64,000 nt of DNA from Panaeolus papilionaceus (GCA_015501605.1 JADNRZ010000001.1:124001-188000), one strand, 5' to 3'; shown: positions 31,556 to 44,443, counted from the first letter of the stretch. The notes: generated from the sequence alone by a model not told the origin. Made by a program: numbers and translations.

Positions 31556-34500
31556 CCATACATGTTGGTATGTTTGTTTTTCAAGCGGATGCTGTCATGC
31601 TCCTTCCGTTGTCGCAGTGAAATTGATGGCGTCGGCTATGTATGCAAGTCAGACTTGAGTCAGAGACCGACTTTGCCACCGAGTTCTCCGCATACTCATG
31701 AGTACTCAATACATTACGATCATCATCTATGAGCCACTGTTTTAATAAGTTTACAGCCCCTTTCTGAACAATAGGCCACAATTTTGAAGGTCACAAGTGT
31801 GACCTCCTTTGATGAAAGCTCGGGTATCATTCGGCAAGATTTAGCACCGACGGCAAGGACGTCGCCTTGCGTTCCAAACAATGTTCGGATTTCATTCCCA
31901 TCCTTTCAAACTAGACGGTCATCCTGTTTATATCTCCCATACAGTAGTAGTATTTCATCAGTGATCCGTTGCCTTGCCCCCGAGGAAAGCTCTCCAACAT
32001 ACCCATGGTACAGTGGCTGTATGTGTATCTCGGGCACTACTTGTCCCACTATTACATGTTGCCAGCTCACTATCAGTTTTCTCCCTCTCTCAAGAGTCAA
32101 ACGAATCTTCTCAACTCTCACCTCTCGACTGATAGCTTGTTACTTCGGCAATCCCAGTTACATATTTTCAATCTTCTCACCCATTTTTATTTATTTCAGA
32201 ATTTTCTGTATTTAGCTATATTATATATCTCTTTCATATCTAAAATATCAACATCGGACACCATGTTCTGTTGTGCAACACGAAGAACACTGACCTGGCA
32301 GTTGGCATGGGGCGTCACACTGAGCCAGAAAGCGCGATCCGTTGTGGCATTGTTTGCTCACCGTTGTGGGGCTGTCCTTCTGAGGCCGAAACTCTGCCGA
32401 ACTCTAATTCATCAACCTTTGATCACATTTTGGGTCTAAATGTCACTATGTAAAAACGTGACGGCCTATTGTTCAGAAAAGGGCTGTAATACTCGTATTT
32501 ATCTCTTGGTAATATGAGATCACCTCGGCGTGTACTGAGCCACAACAGATTAGGTTCAATCTCACATATACATTGACCACGTCTTCCGCATAGCCCCAAT
32601 ACTGTACAATGCTGTAGAAAATTGGAAAAGAAGCCAAAGCGTCGACCCTGCGACCTCGAGAATTCTTCATGTTCAGCCCATGGTCTTTGTCTAGCCGCGC
32701 GTGACTTCCTCTCATTTCCTAAAATGTCTACTTAAGGAGAGATACGGCGCAATCGACAACGAGGTATAATATCAACATCAACATCAAAATCACTGATGTG
32801 AGCAAGGCTCCCACGCATTCAACTTTCACTCGATATTCACCTCCAGGTATCATGCATCCCCTAGGCCTCCTGTATACATTCATCCCTAAGACATTGGGCC
32901 ACGTGCATTGGGACTGCAAGTATTCTTGTGGATAGTCTCCGTCGGCGGAACACCCTGTTTTCTTTAACTCTGCTAGTAGCAATCATACCTCTCAATAGAC
33001 TCTTAATGGTGTCCTGTGTTACTGGGCACATGCTATTTTCGTTGAATACAGAGAGTACGACCGATCAATTCACGGGCCCGGTAAGCGCTTTCTGTAGCGT
33101 TCCTTGCTCCTAGCCCAGCCGTGATTTGTAAAGGTTACTCCATGTTACATTGAGTTTTTGTGTGTACATATGCAATATAACTGAGGCAACATGAATTCCC
33201 TTGTTCACTTGAAGTTGATGAAGTATACTTTCTATGTAGCTCCGATACTCACTAAGCAGGGGGTTGCATTGCTCACCCCATTGGTGACCAACATCAGGCT
33301 GTTCGCTTCATGGGATTATGGTAATCAGTGGCATCATGCTTTCGGCGCCAAAGGCTCTTGGTGGGTTCTTGGCATAGACGGGTGCAATTTTACAGAGCTT
33401 GAGGACGGAGGTGTGACATAGGTCTTAATATTCAGTGCTTACAGGTCAAATATTTTGAAGTATTTCCATGTTGAGATTCGGCGTGGTATTGCGTCCGCTT
33501 TAAGGACCAGATGGATCCAAAAATTGGAATGGTAGTAGGTGAAACTGTCATGTTTCTAGGCGCACAGGACTAGTTTGTTACCGGTGTGGCAGCTGTGTCT
33601 GCGCATGGAAGCTGAACAAATATTTTTGATTCATGGGTCTACAGCCAGGGCAACTTCAGGGCTCGATAGTCCCTGCAGTCCCTGAGAAACGATCTGTAAA
33701 TGTGATCTCATACTATCCTTTGTGTTGTGCCCTGTATGCACCCTCGCTTGAAGGGAAGGCTTCGGAGTCTAGCAGCAATCCCCCTGTCCCGTTTAGAAGA
33801 TCCTTAAACGAGTCAAATATTCAACATAACTTCGTTTTAACAAAAGGGAGTACAAAGCAGTACAAGACAGTTGGGCAGTGCTCGTTCTTGGAGGTACTTA
33901 GCTGGCGCCATTGTCGATGTCTCCCTTACCAAGTTTGAAACAGCTGCTCCTTGTAGCCAGGATGTTCATGTGGCATTGCGTTCCCTGGAAATTTGGAACT
34001 TGAATTGAGCACTATTGAGGGGCCCTTCTGACAAAGCTAATTATTAACAGAGTCTTGCTTCGAGATGCTTGGCATTATGGATGCGTTGTGGGCGAATGTA
34101 ATCATGTGTAGAACATTGGTGTTCTCCACCGCTCGTACGTAGGCCTCTTTGTATTCAATTCATAACTTTAAGTCTGTTCACTTGACGTAGACATTCTTGA
34201 GCGTACCCGCACCTGGAATCCCTCATCCATTCCCACCTTCGAACCCAAATCCGTCGAAAAAGCGCCGTCCAGCGCCGGACCCGAAACACTCGGCCGCCCT
34301 TATGACGCACTAAGGCGCTGCGTGGCTGTGCTCCGGACTTTAATCAGAGAATGATTAGATAACATGTGTAGACCCTTGTTTGGCATGGAGCCCCTCTCGG
34401 TTACGACCACCAATCCATCGCCTCGTCGCTGATCATCATATCCTTCCTTGTGTTGGATACTGACCACCACCACAACGACTACGACCATTACAACAGCATC

Positions 34501-34744
34501 GTCGACGGCTTCATCATCAGAGACTTTATTATCGCTTAGCGTGCTTAGATTGTATACCTCGTAAGTTTGCTTTTAAGTAATTGATTGTATATATTAAAGA
34601 GACGTTGACGTTGTGTGGTGTAATCCAGGGTTTGAAGGGCGATAACACAGCGCTCAAAACCAAATTCAACAAAATAAAATAGATCAAAAAAAAAATAATC
34701 AAACCCACAATTCCAGCTTGAACCAGCACCACAACCACATCACA
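31556..34744. other. Gene-poor region, 3.2 kb
   Basis: Minus-strand pieces read like remains of a gene: 31906-32121 (71 codons, with PLYHGYVGELSSGARQRITD) and 32728-32982, which ends in a hydrophobic helix (ALLTSVILMLMLILYLVV). They could be exons of a membrane protein or decayed copies; I could not assemble a model. The last 150 bases before 34745 are A/C-rich and likely the leader of the eIF4E-like gene. Confidence 0.35.
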
Positions 34745-36541
34745 ATGAGCGCACCAGAAAACTCGGCTTCATCATCCTCATCCACCATCAAAAAACCACC
34801 CAACAACAGGTTACCCTCGCTCAACCAGCTCGCAGCGCGTATATCTTCAAAAGCAGCAGCTGCGTCCGACAGCGCAGGCCCAGGCGGGGCGCCAGCCATT
34901 ACCACCACCGGCGCTGCCGCCCCGCGCCCGCGCCTCGCAGCCTTTGCCAACCTCCGCACAGGGAGCACCACCAGCCTCGGGAGCACCGCTGCGAGCACCA
35001 CCGACAGCGTCGCTGTCAACCCCCCAGCACAAGGAGCGTCTCTCCTGCCACAAGCACTGCATCTGGAGTTGTATCAACAATAACCAATAACAACAATAAC
35101 ACAACACCACCTGCCAATGTTATCAATGCAGAACTCGGATCTGGGGATGCGTTGACGGCTGATAAGTTGCAGAAACTGAACGAAGAAACGACGCCTTCGA
35201 TCCCGCATGCTGATCTGCCTGTGGGTGCGCAGGTGAAGCCTCTTGTGCCTTTGCCCGCGTCATCGATGCCTGAGGTACCGAAGAAGAAGGTGGGGTACAA
35301 GAATATCCCGTCGTTGGATGCGATTACGGCGAGGATGGCCAAGGCGAAAGCGGTGCAGTTGAGCGTTGATGGGAGTGCGATGCCTCCCGAACCTGAGATG
35401 ATTGAGGATCCGAAGACGCCGGGTGTGGCTATCAAGGCTCCTGAGCATCCTTTGCAGTTTGCTTGGTGAGTTATTATTTTCATTTATTTTATTGTTTTTG
35501 GGGAAGGATGAGGTCATTGATTTATGAGATGAACGATTTACTGATTTCATTTCTTTTAATTAACCAGGACGATATACCACGACACCAAAGCTAAATTTCC
35601 CTACACCCCCGCCTCCGCATCGGTCGGAATCAACAACTTCAATCAACCCACCCCAGGGCACTCCAACTCATCCTCCATCGACGCATCCGCTGGGTCAGCC
35701 ATCTTCTCACCCCACCCACCCGAAGGGTCAGAATACGAAGCCAACCTCACCCTCATCGGCGAATTCAACACCGTCGAGGAATTCTGCCGGTACTTCAACT
35801 GGCTTAAACCCCCGTCGAAGTTGGAGAAGAACTCGAATTATCATATCTTCAAGAGCGGGATCAAGCCTATGTGGGAGGACCCGAGGAATAGCAATGGAGG
35901 CAAGTGGGTGCTGACGATGAAGAATAATCCGGCGCTGTTGGATCGGTGTTGGAGTTGGTTGGCGATGGCGCTTGTGGGTGAGGAGTTGGAGGATGGGTTT
36001 GTGAGTGAGGAGGGTAAGAAGGATGGCAAGCAAGGAGGCGAGGATGAGGACGATGAAGATCTAGGCGAGATTTGCGGCGCTGTTGTTAGTCTTCGGTCTA
36101 AAGTGGATCGTATCCAGCTTTGGATTAAGAGCAAGGATGATGTTGAGAGGATTAATGCGATTGGAAAGAGATTGGTCAAGTTGTTGGACGTGAGCGAGGC
36201 TGATAACATTGGGCTGGAGTTCCAGGTGAGATTGCCTTTCCTCCTTATGATCTTTATTTCTGTTAATACCATGATACTTACTTGCCCTTAACCCGCTCTT
36301 TTAGTACAATTCCGACGACAGACCCCCGCCCAACAAATTCCTCTCCATCCAAGCCGTCCCCGTATCCTCATTCAGACCCTCCTTCCAAGGACCACCCGGC
36401 ACGCAGCTCCCCACCGGTCCAGGAATGGGTCAAGGCGGGCCAGGCGGACCCGGTGGTGGTCCAGGGGGTGCCTTTGGTGGGTTCGGCACGGGGATGGGGA
36501 TTGGAGGTGGTGGTATGTGGAAGTCGGGTGGCAAGAGGTAG
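34745..36541 (+). CDS. eIF4E-family cap-binding protein (4E-HP/eIF4E2-like), one apparent frameshift near the N-terminus
   Basis: Exons: 34745-35465, 35568-36225, 36305-36541. The core begins HPLQFAWTIYHDT and continues with FNTVEEFCRYFNWLKPPSKL, YHIFKSGIKPMWEDP, GGKWVLTMK, DRCWSWLAMALVGE and ICGAVVSLRSKVDRIQLWI, the conserved order of eIF4E. Trp residues at the cap-sandwich positions are present. It binds m7G mRNA caps for translation or repression. The long Ser/Ala-rich N-terminus and the Gly-rich C-terminus (GGPGGPGGGPGG) are unusual additions. At a run of six C (about 35020-35025) the N-terminal frame opening at the ATG and the frame of the core disagree by one base; seven C would join them. 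An unrecognised intron is less likely because no donor/acceptor pair gives the right phase with good consensus. The core itself is intact. Confidence 0.85.
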
Positions 36542-36975
36542 TTGAGTTGACGCAAGTTTGGATTTTCAGCACATTATCATCAATGGCGAAATAAGTAAAG
36601 CTTTTTTCCCCCCTTATTTAATTCTCTTCTCGATTCATACTCGACATACATACTTTTTTTCGTTCTTAGTGTCGCATGTAGTAAAATTCACTTTTTTACC
36701 CAATTATTCTCGAGTTCTTTTTGTTTTTGTTGTATTTATGCATAGTCAAATGAATCAAACCAATCAATCTCAATCTCAATTTCAGCCGCATCGAAAACCA
36801 GTCAGCGGTTTATCCCAATATCATGCTAGAAATCATTTATAATATATGTATGTGGTGATAGTACAATTCCCAATGCAATGAATATGTCAAATCCCGAAAT
36901 GCAACGAAAAAAAGAGCAAAAAAAAACAGAAAAAAAAAAGACTAGAGCCCCGAACCGCCACATAGACGACTCAAA
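36542..36975. other. Convergent 3' flanks of eIF4E-like and ATG14-like genes
   Basis: A 434-base A/T-rich spacer with T- and A-runs, holding the 3' untranslated regions of two convergent genes. No further gene. Confidence 0.55.
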
Positions 36976-39355
36976 CTACACATCATCATCCACCAAATCC
37001 CACCCATCCTCTTCCTCCTCCCTCAACCCCTCCTCAATTCTCCCCATCCCTCTCACTCCCTCACTCCCACCCTTCCCCATGCTCCCCGATTTCCTGTGTC
37101 CACTCGATGAAGAAGACGAAGAAGACGGAGACCCCCGACCACGCGCCTTCGTAACAGGACCTCTCATCATCGCTTGTACGACCTGCCCGAACTCGAGTGT
37201 GAATAGTTGAGGTGGGATGCCGATTCCTGGTCCGATTCCTGGTGGTGGTGGTGGGTTCAATGCCTGGCCCGGTCCCAGTCCCGCTCCCGCTCCTCCTCCA
37301 CCCACGCCTGGGCTTCCACCCCCTCCCAACCCAATATTCCCATTCACCCCTCCCCCTCCCGCACCTGCACTCCCACCCACCTCCGCCATCATCGGCCACG
37401 TCTCATGACTCCACCTCCCCAGCTCACTCGAACAACACACCGTCCACAAATTACTTAACACATCGCCCACCTGCGACAGCGGGATATGGATGGACTGTGT
37501 GTGCGCGAGATAGGTGGTGTTGTAGAGCAGCATGGAGAGGGCGGTGGTGAAGGAGGGAGTGGAGGGGTTGATGGTGGGTGTTGGGAGGGTGTTGGGGGGT
37601 GTTTGGGAGGTGGGGGAGGTAGGGTTGGCTGAGGGGGACGAGGAGGGGAAGGTGCCGCTGCTGGGAGAGGAGGGCGTGGCGATGAATGAGCCGAGGATGG
37701 AGTCGGAGATGGGGTCGTATGCGGGTTGTGTACTTGTTCGTGACTTTGAGGATGAGCTTGAAGAGGATGGAGGGGGCGGTGGCGGTGTCGGCGATGCACT
37801 CAAATGTAGAGGGTGTTTATTGTACCATCTGAGAATGAACAAAAACAATAAATTAGTAAATACAATTTCTTAAACAAAGAGAGACAATTTTTAACGGACC
37901 TCGCCCAACCACCCCCTTCAGGACCTCTAATCGCGCCAATCCATGGCTGTCCAAGTCCCAACCTCGCTCCAGTCCACACAATCTCAAATGGCAATTTGAT
38001 ACCCAAATAAAACGTTAACAACGTCAAAAAATGGATAGTATGGGTAAGAACAGCATTAATATGATCAGGAGGATACCCTATTGAAATTCAAAAGTCCAGC
38101 ATCAGTACCAACGTAGCAAATGATACATAAGGAGAGAAACATACGTCTCATATCCCCCGGCACAGGTAATATCAAATCCCCAATCGTCCATTCGCCTTTC
38201 GTACCCGCCTTACCACCAATTGGTGGCCTCCCCCCAACCTCCACAATATTAAACACCTCCACCAGTTCTTGCACCAGCCCTGCTCTCGCCCGCGCGATCG
38301 CTTGCGATAGCGCCGTCAACTGCGAAAACAAATCAGTGATATGAGATGTAATAGACGGGGAGGCCGATGTAGATGTGGATGATGAAGGGTTTGGGGATGA
38401 TGATGCTGAGGATTGGAGTTTTGCGAGTGAGAGAGTCCGCCGTCGTGATGCAAGTGTTTCACGCAGTGCTCTTAGTCTATCCCGTTCTAGCACAAAAGTA
38501 ACATTTTAGATCTCATCGCAAAATATAAACGGGTCCCACTCACTCCTCTCATTATCCCTCCTCACACCCACCAACCCAGCCCGCACCTCCTCCACTCTCA
38601 GCTGCGTCTCCGCCAGCCTCGCCCGGCTTATTCTCGCTGGGGCTATCACATCCCCAGAGCCTTGTTCGCTTTGTTAACGTGTTCATCGCGGTCCTTAGCA
38701 AAATGCAGCGTTTGTTGGTGAATATCGTGTAGACTGTTAATTGCAAGGAGGGATGAAGCTGGAGGTCAGTGATTAGTCCCTCTGATACGATTAATGAAAA
38801 TTGGAATAGTGAGAAGAAAAGAATGTTGTAGGGGTGATATAATTGCAGTGAGCATGAAAAGATAAGGGTGATAAAAGGTACATCATGAGACAACGACGCG
38901 AGGTCGTAAGTGGGAAAGCGTGAGTGGAAAGAAGGCAGATGTCGGCACCAACAATATCCAATGTTGCAGACGAATCGCAAATATGAGGCATGTCAACGTC
39001 TGGTATACGTTGGAGAGCGGCAACCATCCTGTCTCCTTTCGCTCAACTTCTTGTAAATCTGCTATGACCTCGGTGATTGGTAAAAATTTAATGATCCTTT
39101 TATCCGTCCAGCCTTTCATCCAGTCCTTCATGATACCCGTCCATCCAACGTCACATCCAGGCCACACAACAGGCTGATAATCACCAAGATGAACCAGACA
39201 AATAACCATTAATAAAGGAAGAAAATGAAGCAAGCAGAGAAGTCACAAGGAGCAAAAGCAGCGAAAGAAAGGCAAGAAAAGAATACTCACTGCGTCCTAA
39301 TACACGTCTCGCAATAGAATTGCCGGTGTGGCAACTCGCAGATTTTACAATCCAT
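36976..39355 (-). CDS. ATG14: ATG14-like autophagy protein (Vps34 complex I subunit), one apparent frameshift
   Basis: Exons: 39355-39291, 38733-38544, 38486-38145, 38077-37900, 37828-36976. The start MDCKICELPHRQFYCETCIR carries the N-terminal CxxC...CxxC cysteine pattern of Atg14. A coiled-coil region follows (HDIHQQTLHFAKDRDEHV, then ARLAETQLRVEEVRAGLVGV), and then the UVRAG/Atg14 core (DLILPVPGDM, YPPDHINAVLTHTIHFLTLL, LPFEIVWTGARLGLGQPWIG, WYNKHPLHLS). The C-terminal third is Ser/Pro/Gly-rich. Atg14 directs the Vps34 PI3-kinase to the phagophore. In exon 2 a run of four G (38652-38655) breaks the frame; one more G would join LG to DVIAPARIS. Intron 1 (557 nt) is about ten times longer than usual and holds a copy of a dispersed repeat. 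Confidence 0.82.
38880..39290. repeat. Diverged dispersed repeat, copy 1 (in ATG14 intron 1)
   Basis: Shares blocks, for example CTGTCTCCTTTCGCTCAAC, CCATCCAACRTC and GAAAGAAAGGCAA, in the same order with 43380-43800 and more weakly with 40420-40900. Boundaries are approximate. Confidence 0.5.
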
Positions 39356-41311
39356 AGTTGGAGTCATCATCGGGTCTCAATAACGCAGATATGGCCTCTC
39401 GCTCTCTTTGATTGGTCAAGAGTATTGTATGGAGGTGAGGTGAGGTGGTTATCGATGTCGGTGTTGTGAATCAAAAATAAATCAAAAAGTGAACTGGTGA
39501 AAGACCAGATGGGAGATGATGGCGAGCAGCGTATTTATGCAAGCTTCCACCGCCGTCTAAAGGTGTATTAGCCCCCTCTACTTTGGTCTAAGGTTTTGTT
39601 TCTGCCACGACAGCTTGGTCGTAGCCTGAGTCCCTTCGTACTCGTGGTGCAATCCCAAGTTGCACACGACAGCCTGATAAATCAAGTGGCTTATAAGGTC
39701 AAGTTATGTCGTTAAAGTGAGTACGAGCCCCAACGATGTGGATTCAAGCGTATGTCGTCGTCGTCACCGTAGCCAGCACACTGTGGTCGTGGTACAAATC
39801 CGAGTCAAAGCAGTATTCACATTACGGCGTTCTCGTATTACGCGATTAGGAGATGTCGATTGGTACGCACGTGACCTGAAATCTCTGGAAGAATAGGGGC
39901 GCGCAGAGAAACTGTACTGAGGCGTTCTTATTCAACGGACAGGCCTCATCTCAAGAGTAAAAAAGGGTTCAGTCGCGTAAGAGGACAAATTTATGTCATT
40001 ATTACAGTATTAGAACTTAGAAGGCGTTCCGTATTCAAATAATTATTGGCTCGTCGATTGTAGCTGCACCGTTAGTTCATCAACCGCATTGGTATGTCAA
40101 TTATTATTTTTTACCGAAAACAAGCAGAAACACGCGTATCCGAAAATAAAACCCAGTCTTCAGGCTTCCACGAAAATACGTCCAATCTGTAGAATGACGC
40201 AAATGACTTCACCTCCGAAGTCATAGTAGTATCAGCCGCGGGTAGCGAGAGACAATACATAGCAAGGCTTTGATTCAACCCTGCTTTGAGTACATGGTGC
40301 AGCTGATAAGATGAACAGAGTCTGAACCTCCCTATGATCACCTACGACCTGAGCTGCCCATATGGCTTCCTTGATAACGATGAGAGACAAAAAGCAAGAA
40401 TCAGAAAGAACAAGAGCAACCTGAGCCGCGAGATAGAGTAACACATGGTTATAAGAATGAGGATGCAAGTAGAAAGAAGACCTGGATTTGCAGATACCAA
40501 GACCAACGTTACAGACATTTAACAAACAAGTGTTATGTTAATGTCGAGTACAAGCTGGAGGATGTCTCTTGAGATCCTCATCTTGTTTCACTCTGCGGTA
40601 ATCCTACATTATTTACAACTTCCTTGGTTCGGTGAAGAACCTGAGTGACGGATACAGAATCCCGCTATTACCCACTGGGGTTGTCCAGGTTCCAGCACCA
40701 GAGAACTATCCAGCACGCAATCATCAATCCAAGATGTTATCCATCCAACATCGGTGCATCAAATCAACACAAAAAGCGATAAAAACTAGCAGTAACGGGA
40801 TGAACATAAATGGGTATAAAGGAATAAATAGAAGTCAAGCGAGAAAAAGGTCACCGAGAAACGAAAACACGAACGAGTACATACGCTCTATTTCACGTCC
40901 CATGGCTGTTGTCAGCATGAGATATGTAGAGAGATAGCTCAGCACATGAGTCATCTCGACGTGCACAGAATAGGACGTGTAGCATGCCAATAGTGCCAGC
41001 AGCATATAGACGGCGTCAACCTTATGCAGCTCGGCTTCCTATAGTGTAGTATTCACGACCATAGTGAGTAACCTGTAGAGTGTGGTACAAATTCGGGTGC
41101 AAGCTGTTCGCCAGCTGCTCGCCATGAGGTGTCACATAACCGCGGTGACAAGTGATCCGGTGACCTGTGACAGACGCGGGACCCATTATGATTCGGCAGC
41201 TGAAAAGATAGGGGCTACCCCTGCCGAACGCGTCAAACAAGATTTGGTTTGCATTCGCTCAATGTGCATATACGCGCAAAATGTCTGTATAGAAGCTACT
41301 GTTTCATAAAC
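39356..41311. other. Intergenic region, 2 kb
   Basis: The promoter of ATG14 is at the left. The stretch 40420-40900 is a weak second copy of the dispersed repeat also found in the ATG14 intron and at 43380-43800. No coding gene was recognised. Confidence 0.4.
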
Positions 41312-42901
41312 TTAGATCATCCGACTCATTTGGGGTGTCCTTTCAATATATGCCTTGTATCCCCGTCTACGAAGCTCTTTAAATGCCTCGATTTCCACTG
41401 GGTGCGTCTTGTGATGTAGACCTTTAACCTCGGCATAGAAGTACTCCAGCGTACCGTCCAACATCCGGGTCCTCGCAATGTGGCCAAGTACTCCGTCCTC
41501 TACATCACAGTCATATAATACGAGTCGTTTGAGCCGAGGGAGTGTCAATGGCGTAATTTGGCGAGTGAATAGGTCTCCTATTACTACGGGACTATAAAGA
41601 TCTTGCACCCCATCGAGGAGACAAATCACGTTGCACTTCGTCCACGATCGTGGGATGAAAGTGAGCTCTTCCAGCTCCGAGAATACGTGTGACGATATAT
41701 AATCTAAATGCCAATACCTGAAGGACTCGTTATCCGAGATCAGAGTCAGAGCTCGAATTACACAACGAGAGGCGACCAGCATATCTGTGAGCGCGCTCCA
41801 ACCCAAGGATGCGACAACTTTATTGTCAACCTCCAGAGATGCCAAGTTGGGGGTGGAGATACATCGAAGAAGCTGTTCTGACCAGCTGGAGAACGGTGTC
41901 AAGTCCCCGTATGTCGCAGAAGCGGTAAAACGTAACGTATGTATACTTTGAAGTGCGAAACGCACAGGCCGACTCTCATCTGGAAGATCAAAATCGCAGA
42001 ACTCCACGCAATCCATCCATAGAACCCTGAGATGGTGGAGTTGAGACAGATCCCGTGAGAAGGAGAGTAGGTCATGGATTTCAAAGCCTTTTAAGGTGAG
42101 GTTTCTTATCCCAGCAATTGAAGGATGCGCTGATATTTGAGGTTGAAGGACGGGCCACCAGCGCAAGGGAGTGCGATTCCAAAATCGCAAACTCGTTATG
42201 GCGGAAGCATGCGAACAAATTTGAGAAACTAAATTCTGCTGAGCAGTAAGCCCCTGGACCGTTAACGTTAGGATAACTCGTTCCATAGTGCTTGCATCTA
42301 CAGCTTGCAACGAGCGGAAATCCATATTTAGGCATTCATGATCGGACTGAGGTGACAACCTCTCGGAAGACCCCATTGCTGGCTGAAGCATCGCTGTCCA
42401 TACTTCCACAGCGGTGTCGGAGAGAGTGAAAGAGAGATTTTGGACGCGCGGGGCGTTCCGATGAAGAATTTTGACACATTTTTGGAAGGTTTCGATGAGC
42501 TTGAGGATCTGACGGTAATTGCGGTACATATCGTGCGCGTCGACAAATATCGAGACCAGCATTGAGCCGCTCCGTTCCAACCATGTCCTCAACTGCTCCT
42601 CTGGATATCGGGATTCCATATGGACAAAAATCCTGGTCCAGAACAAGGGATTGGATGTAATCACCCCGTTCCAGTACCGACATACCTGGCTGAGCACTAC
42701 AGGTACGAGATGAAGCTTAGCAGCTCGGACGGTAGACAAGCCGTAGGGGGGTAGGAAAAGTGTTGGACCCGCCTCAGATAGGGCGTCGTTTCGCACATGA
42801 TGGAAGATGTCCGTCCAAACCTCGGGAGGTAACACAGCCTTTGCACCATGTATTTCGCTCTTGAAGGTTGGTTGAAGCTTTAGGCTACGGCGGTAGACCA
42901 T
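41312..42901 (-). CDS. F-box-like protein
   Basis: A single exon from ATG (42901) to stop gives 529 residues. Near the N-terminus VLPPEVWTDIFHHVR and, after an insert, HLVPVVLSQVCRYWNGVI and PLFWTRIFV form the F-box-like motif common in Agaricomycetes, where hundreds of such genes exist per genome. The rest consists of irregular Leu-rich segments (for example IRNLTLKGFEIHDLLSFS, PRLKRLVLYDCDVED), resembling degenerate leucine-rich repeats. It would act as the substrate adaptor of an SCF ubiquitin ligase; its target is unknown. No introns are needed. Confidence 0.85.
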   Translation of the reverse strand: MVYRRSLKLQPTFKSEIHGAKAVLPPEVWTDIFHHVRNDALSEAGPTLFLPPYGLSTVRAAKLHLVPVVLSQVCRYWNGVITSNPLFWTRIFVHMESRYPEEQLRTWLERSGSMLVSIFVDAHDMYRNYRQILKLIETFQKCVKILHRNAPRVQNLSFTLSDTAVEVWTAMLQPAMGSSERLSPQSDHECLNMDFRSLQAVDASTMERVILTLTVQGLTAQQNLVSQICSHASAITSLRFWNRTPLRWWPVLQPQISAHPSIAGIRNLTLKGFEIHDLLSFSRDLSQLHHLRVLWMDCVEFCDFDLPDESRPVRFALQSIHTLRFTASATYGDLTPFSSWSEQLLRCISTPNLASLEVDNKVVASLGWSALTDMLVASRCVIRALTLISDNESFRYWHLDYISSHVFSELEELTFIPRSWTKCNVICLLDGVQDLYSPVVIGDLFTRQITPLTLPRLKRLVLYDCDVEDGVLGHIARTRMLDGTLEYFYAEVKGLHHKTHPVEIEAFKELRRRGYKAYIERTPQMSRMI

Positions 42902-44443
42902 CTTTATGAGGAGAGTACTTCAATACACAAAGAAAGGAGGCAAACTGACTTGAACCTTTTTCCGCAAAAGTACCTCTGTATAAACTTGCGTATTCCGCGG
43001 AAGTATATCTGGCGGTCCTGGTCTAGTTTACTCGCCATTTCGGAGTGCTTGATGAGCGATTGTATCGAGATGGGGTTTTACCGACTTGACACTCAAATAG
43101 GTTCGGGGCAAGATAGAATGTGTATTGTTGTGTGATCGAGTGGCTGAAGGCCAACGATCGAGGAACGGCTATTGTGTAAGCTACTGTATATCTAATCTAA
43201 TCCAACTGGCATCGAGATTCATGTTGAGGGCCTATCTGCAGAAGGTTGAGGTGGGGGCATCGATTGTGAATGTATCCGTCGAAAAACCGCTCCTGGGCTT
43301 TATAAGAAGTCTCTCACAACCTCATCTTGACCTGCTGACTTGCGGGTCGGGGTTTAGATAGCATGGATGGTGCTCGAATCATGATAACACCGCCATGAGT
43401 GCAAGGAAGACCTGGGTTCGCCGACACGAAGACCAAGCGGTACATACAGATAACAAACATATCGAATGTTAACGTCCTGTCCACGCTGGAGAGTAAACAC
43501 GCCCCTGTCTCCTTTCGCTCAACGGAGTCATGCAACGTGAGCCCAGTAGAGGTCCTCTTTGGTCACAATACACATGGATGGATGGGTGATTCACCATCCA
43601 TCCTGGAATACAGCCAGGTTCCAGCATCAGCCTATGGCCATCCAGCCCATCTATCTCTCCATCCAACATCGCGAACCGATCGAGATTAGACCACGAGAGG
43701 GATGACGGTGAGTAGAAAGTTGCGACGATGGACCAAAAGACACATGTAGCAGAAGATGGTGAAAGAAAGGAAAGCAACGAAAACACACTCCCAGCTTCTT
43801 TATATAAACCGCAGAACCATCATTGATAACGAGATGGATGTTCAGTCAATCAGATGAGTGGAAAAACACGTAATGTCCCCTTTTGGAGACGCGTGCTAAT
43901 GAGCAAAATTAGGGGCTACGCGTTCGTTTTGGGTCGATAGCCGTACAAAGTAAGCAAAGGCATACATGCCACCATTTAAAAGTGACCCCTATCTCCGATG
44001 AAGGGGATCAGAATGTGCGAGACTGATTAAAACACCAATGCTCGAGGTAGGACGGTAGGCAGGATTTCGATTTATGCCGCCTCACAGCTGTCTAATCTAA
44101 TATGCGAAGCGAATCGCTCCTTCTAAGAATCGGATTCAGAGACCCCCAAAAGCCCAATAAAGCAAAAATATAGCTACAACAATGATAGAAAGTGCTAAAA
44201 AATGTGGGGTGTATATAAATAATAACGATGTGCGGTAGATGGTAGAGATTAATTGGACAACACTGTGGATAACTACAGGATAACTATGCATAAGATAACT
44301 GCAACAAGGAGCCATTAGGGCGAGAGCGGTGATATATACGCAAAGGAAAAAATATAAGGATGATAGGTGTGCATAACAAGTACCTCAGTGTCCATCATAG
44401 CAAATCGTGAGTTGAACGTGAACGGAATCAGTCCTTCACTGAG
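42902..44443. other. Intergenic region with dispersed repeat
   Basis: Holds the best-preserved copy of the dispersed repeat (about 43380-43800) followed on the minus-strand side by a TATATAAA motif near 43801. No gene is supported in the rest. Confidence 0.4.
43380..43800. repeat. Diverged dispersed repeat, copy 3
   Basis: Ordered blocks are shared with 38880-39290 (CCTGTCTCCTTTCGCTCAAC, CCATCCAAC) and with 40420-40900 (AGACCTGG, AAGACCAA, CCAGGTTCCAGCA, ATCCAACATCG). All three run in the same orientation. Confidence 0.5.

Noticed and set aside
30418..32982. Membrane-protein gene interrupted by the hAT-like element
   Set aside because: Hydrophobic minus-strand pieces exist on both sides, but they could not be joined by splice sites or aligned to one family.
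34838..35024. A hidden intron in the eIF4E-like N-terminus instead of a frameshift
   Set aside because: The good donor GTATAT (34840) gives the wrong phase, and the only phase-correct donor (GTCCGA) is poor; a one-base indel in the C-run is simpler.
36976..37848. Plus-strand frames in the ATG14 C-terminal region
   Set aside because: They mirror the low-complexity Pro/Ser/Gly coding sequence on the minus strand.
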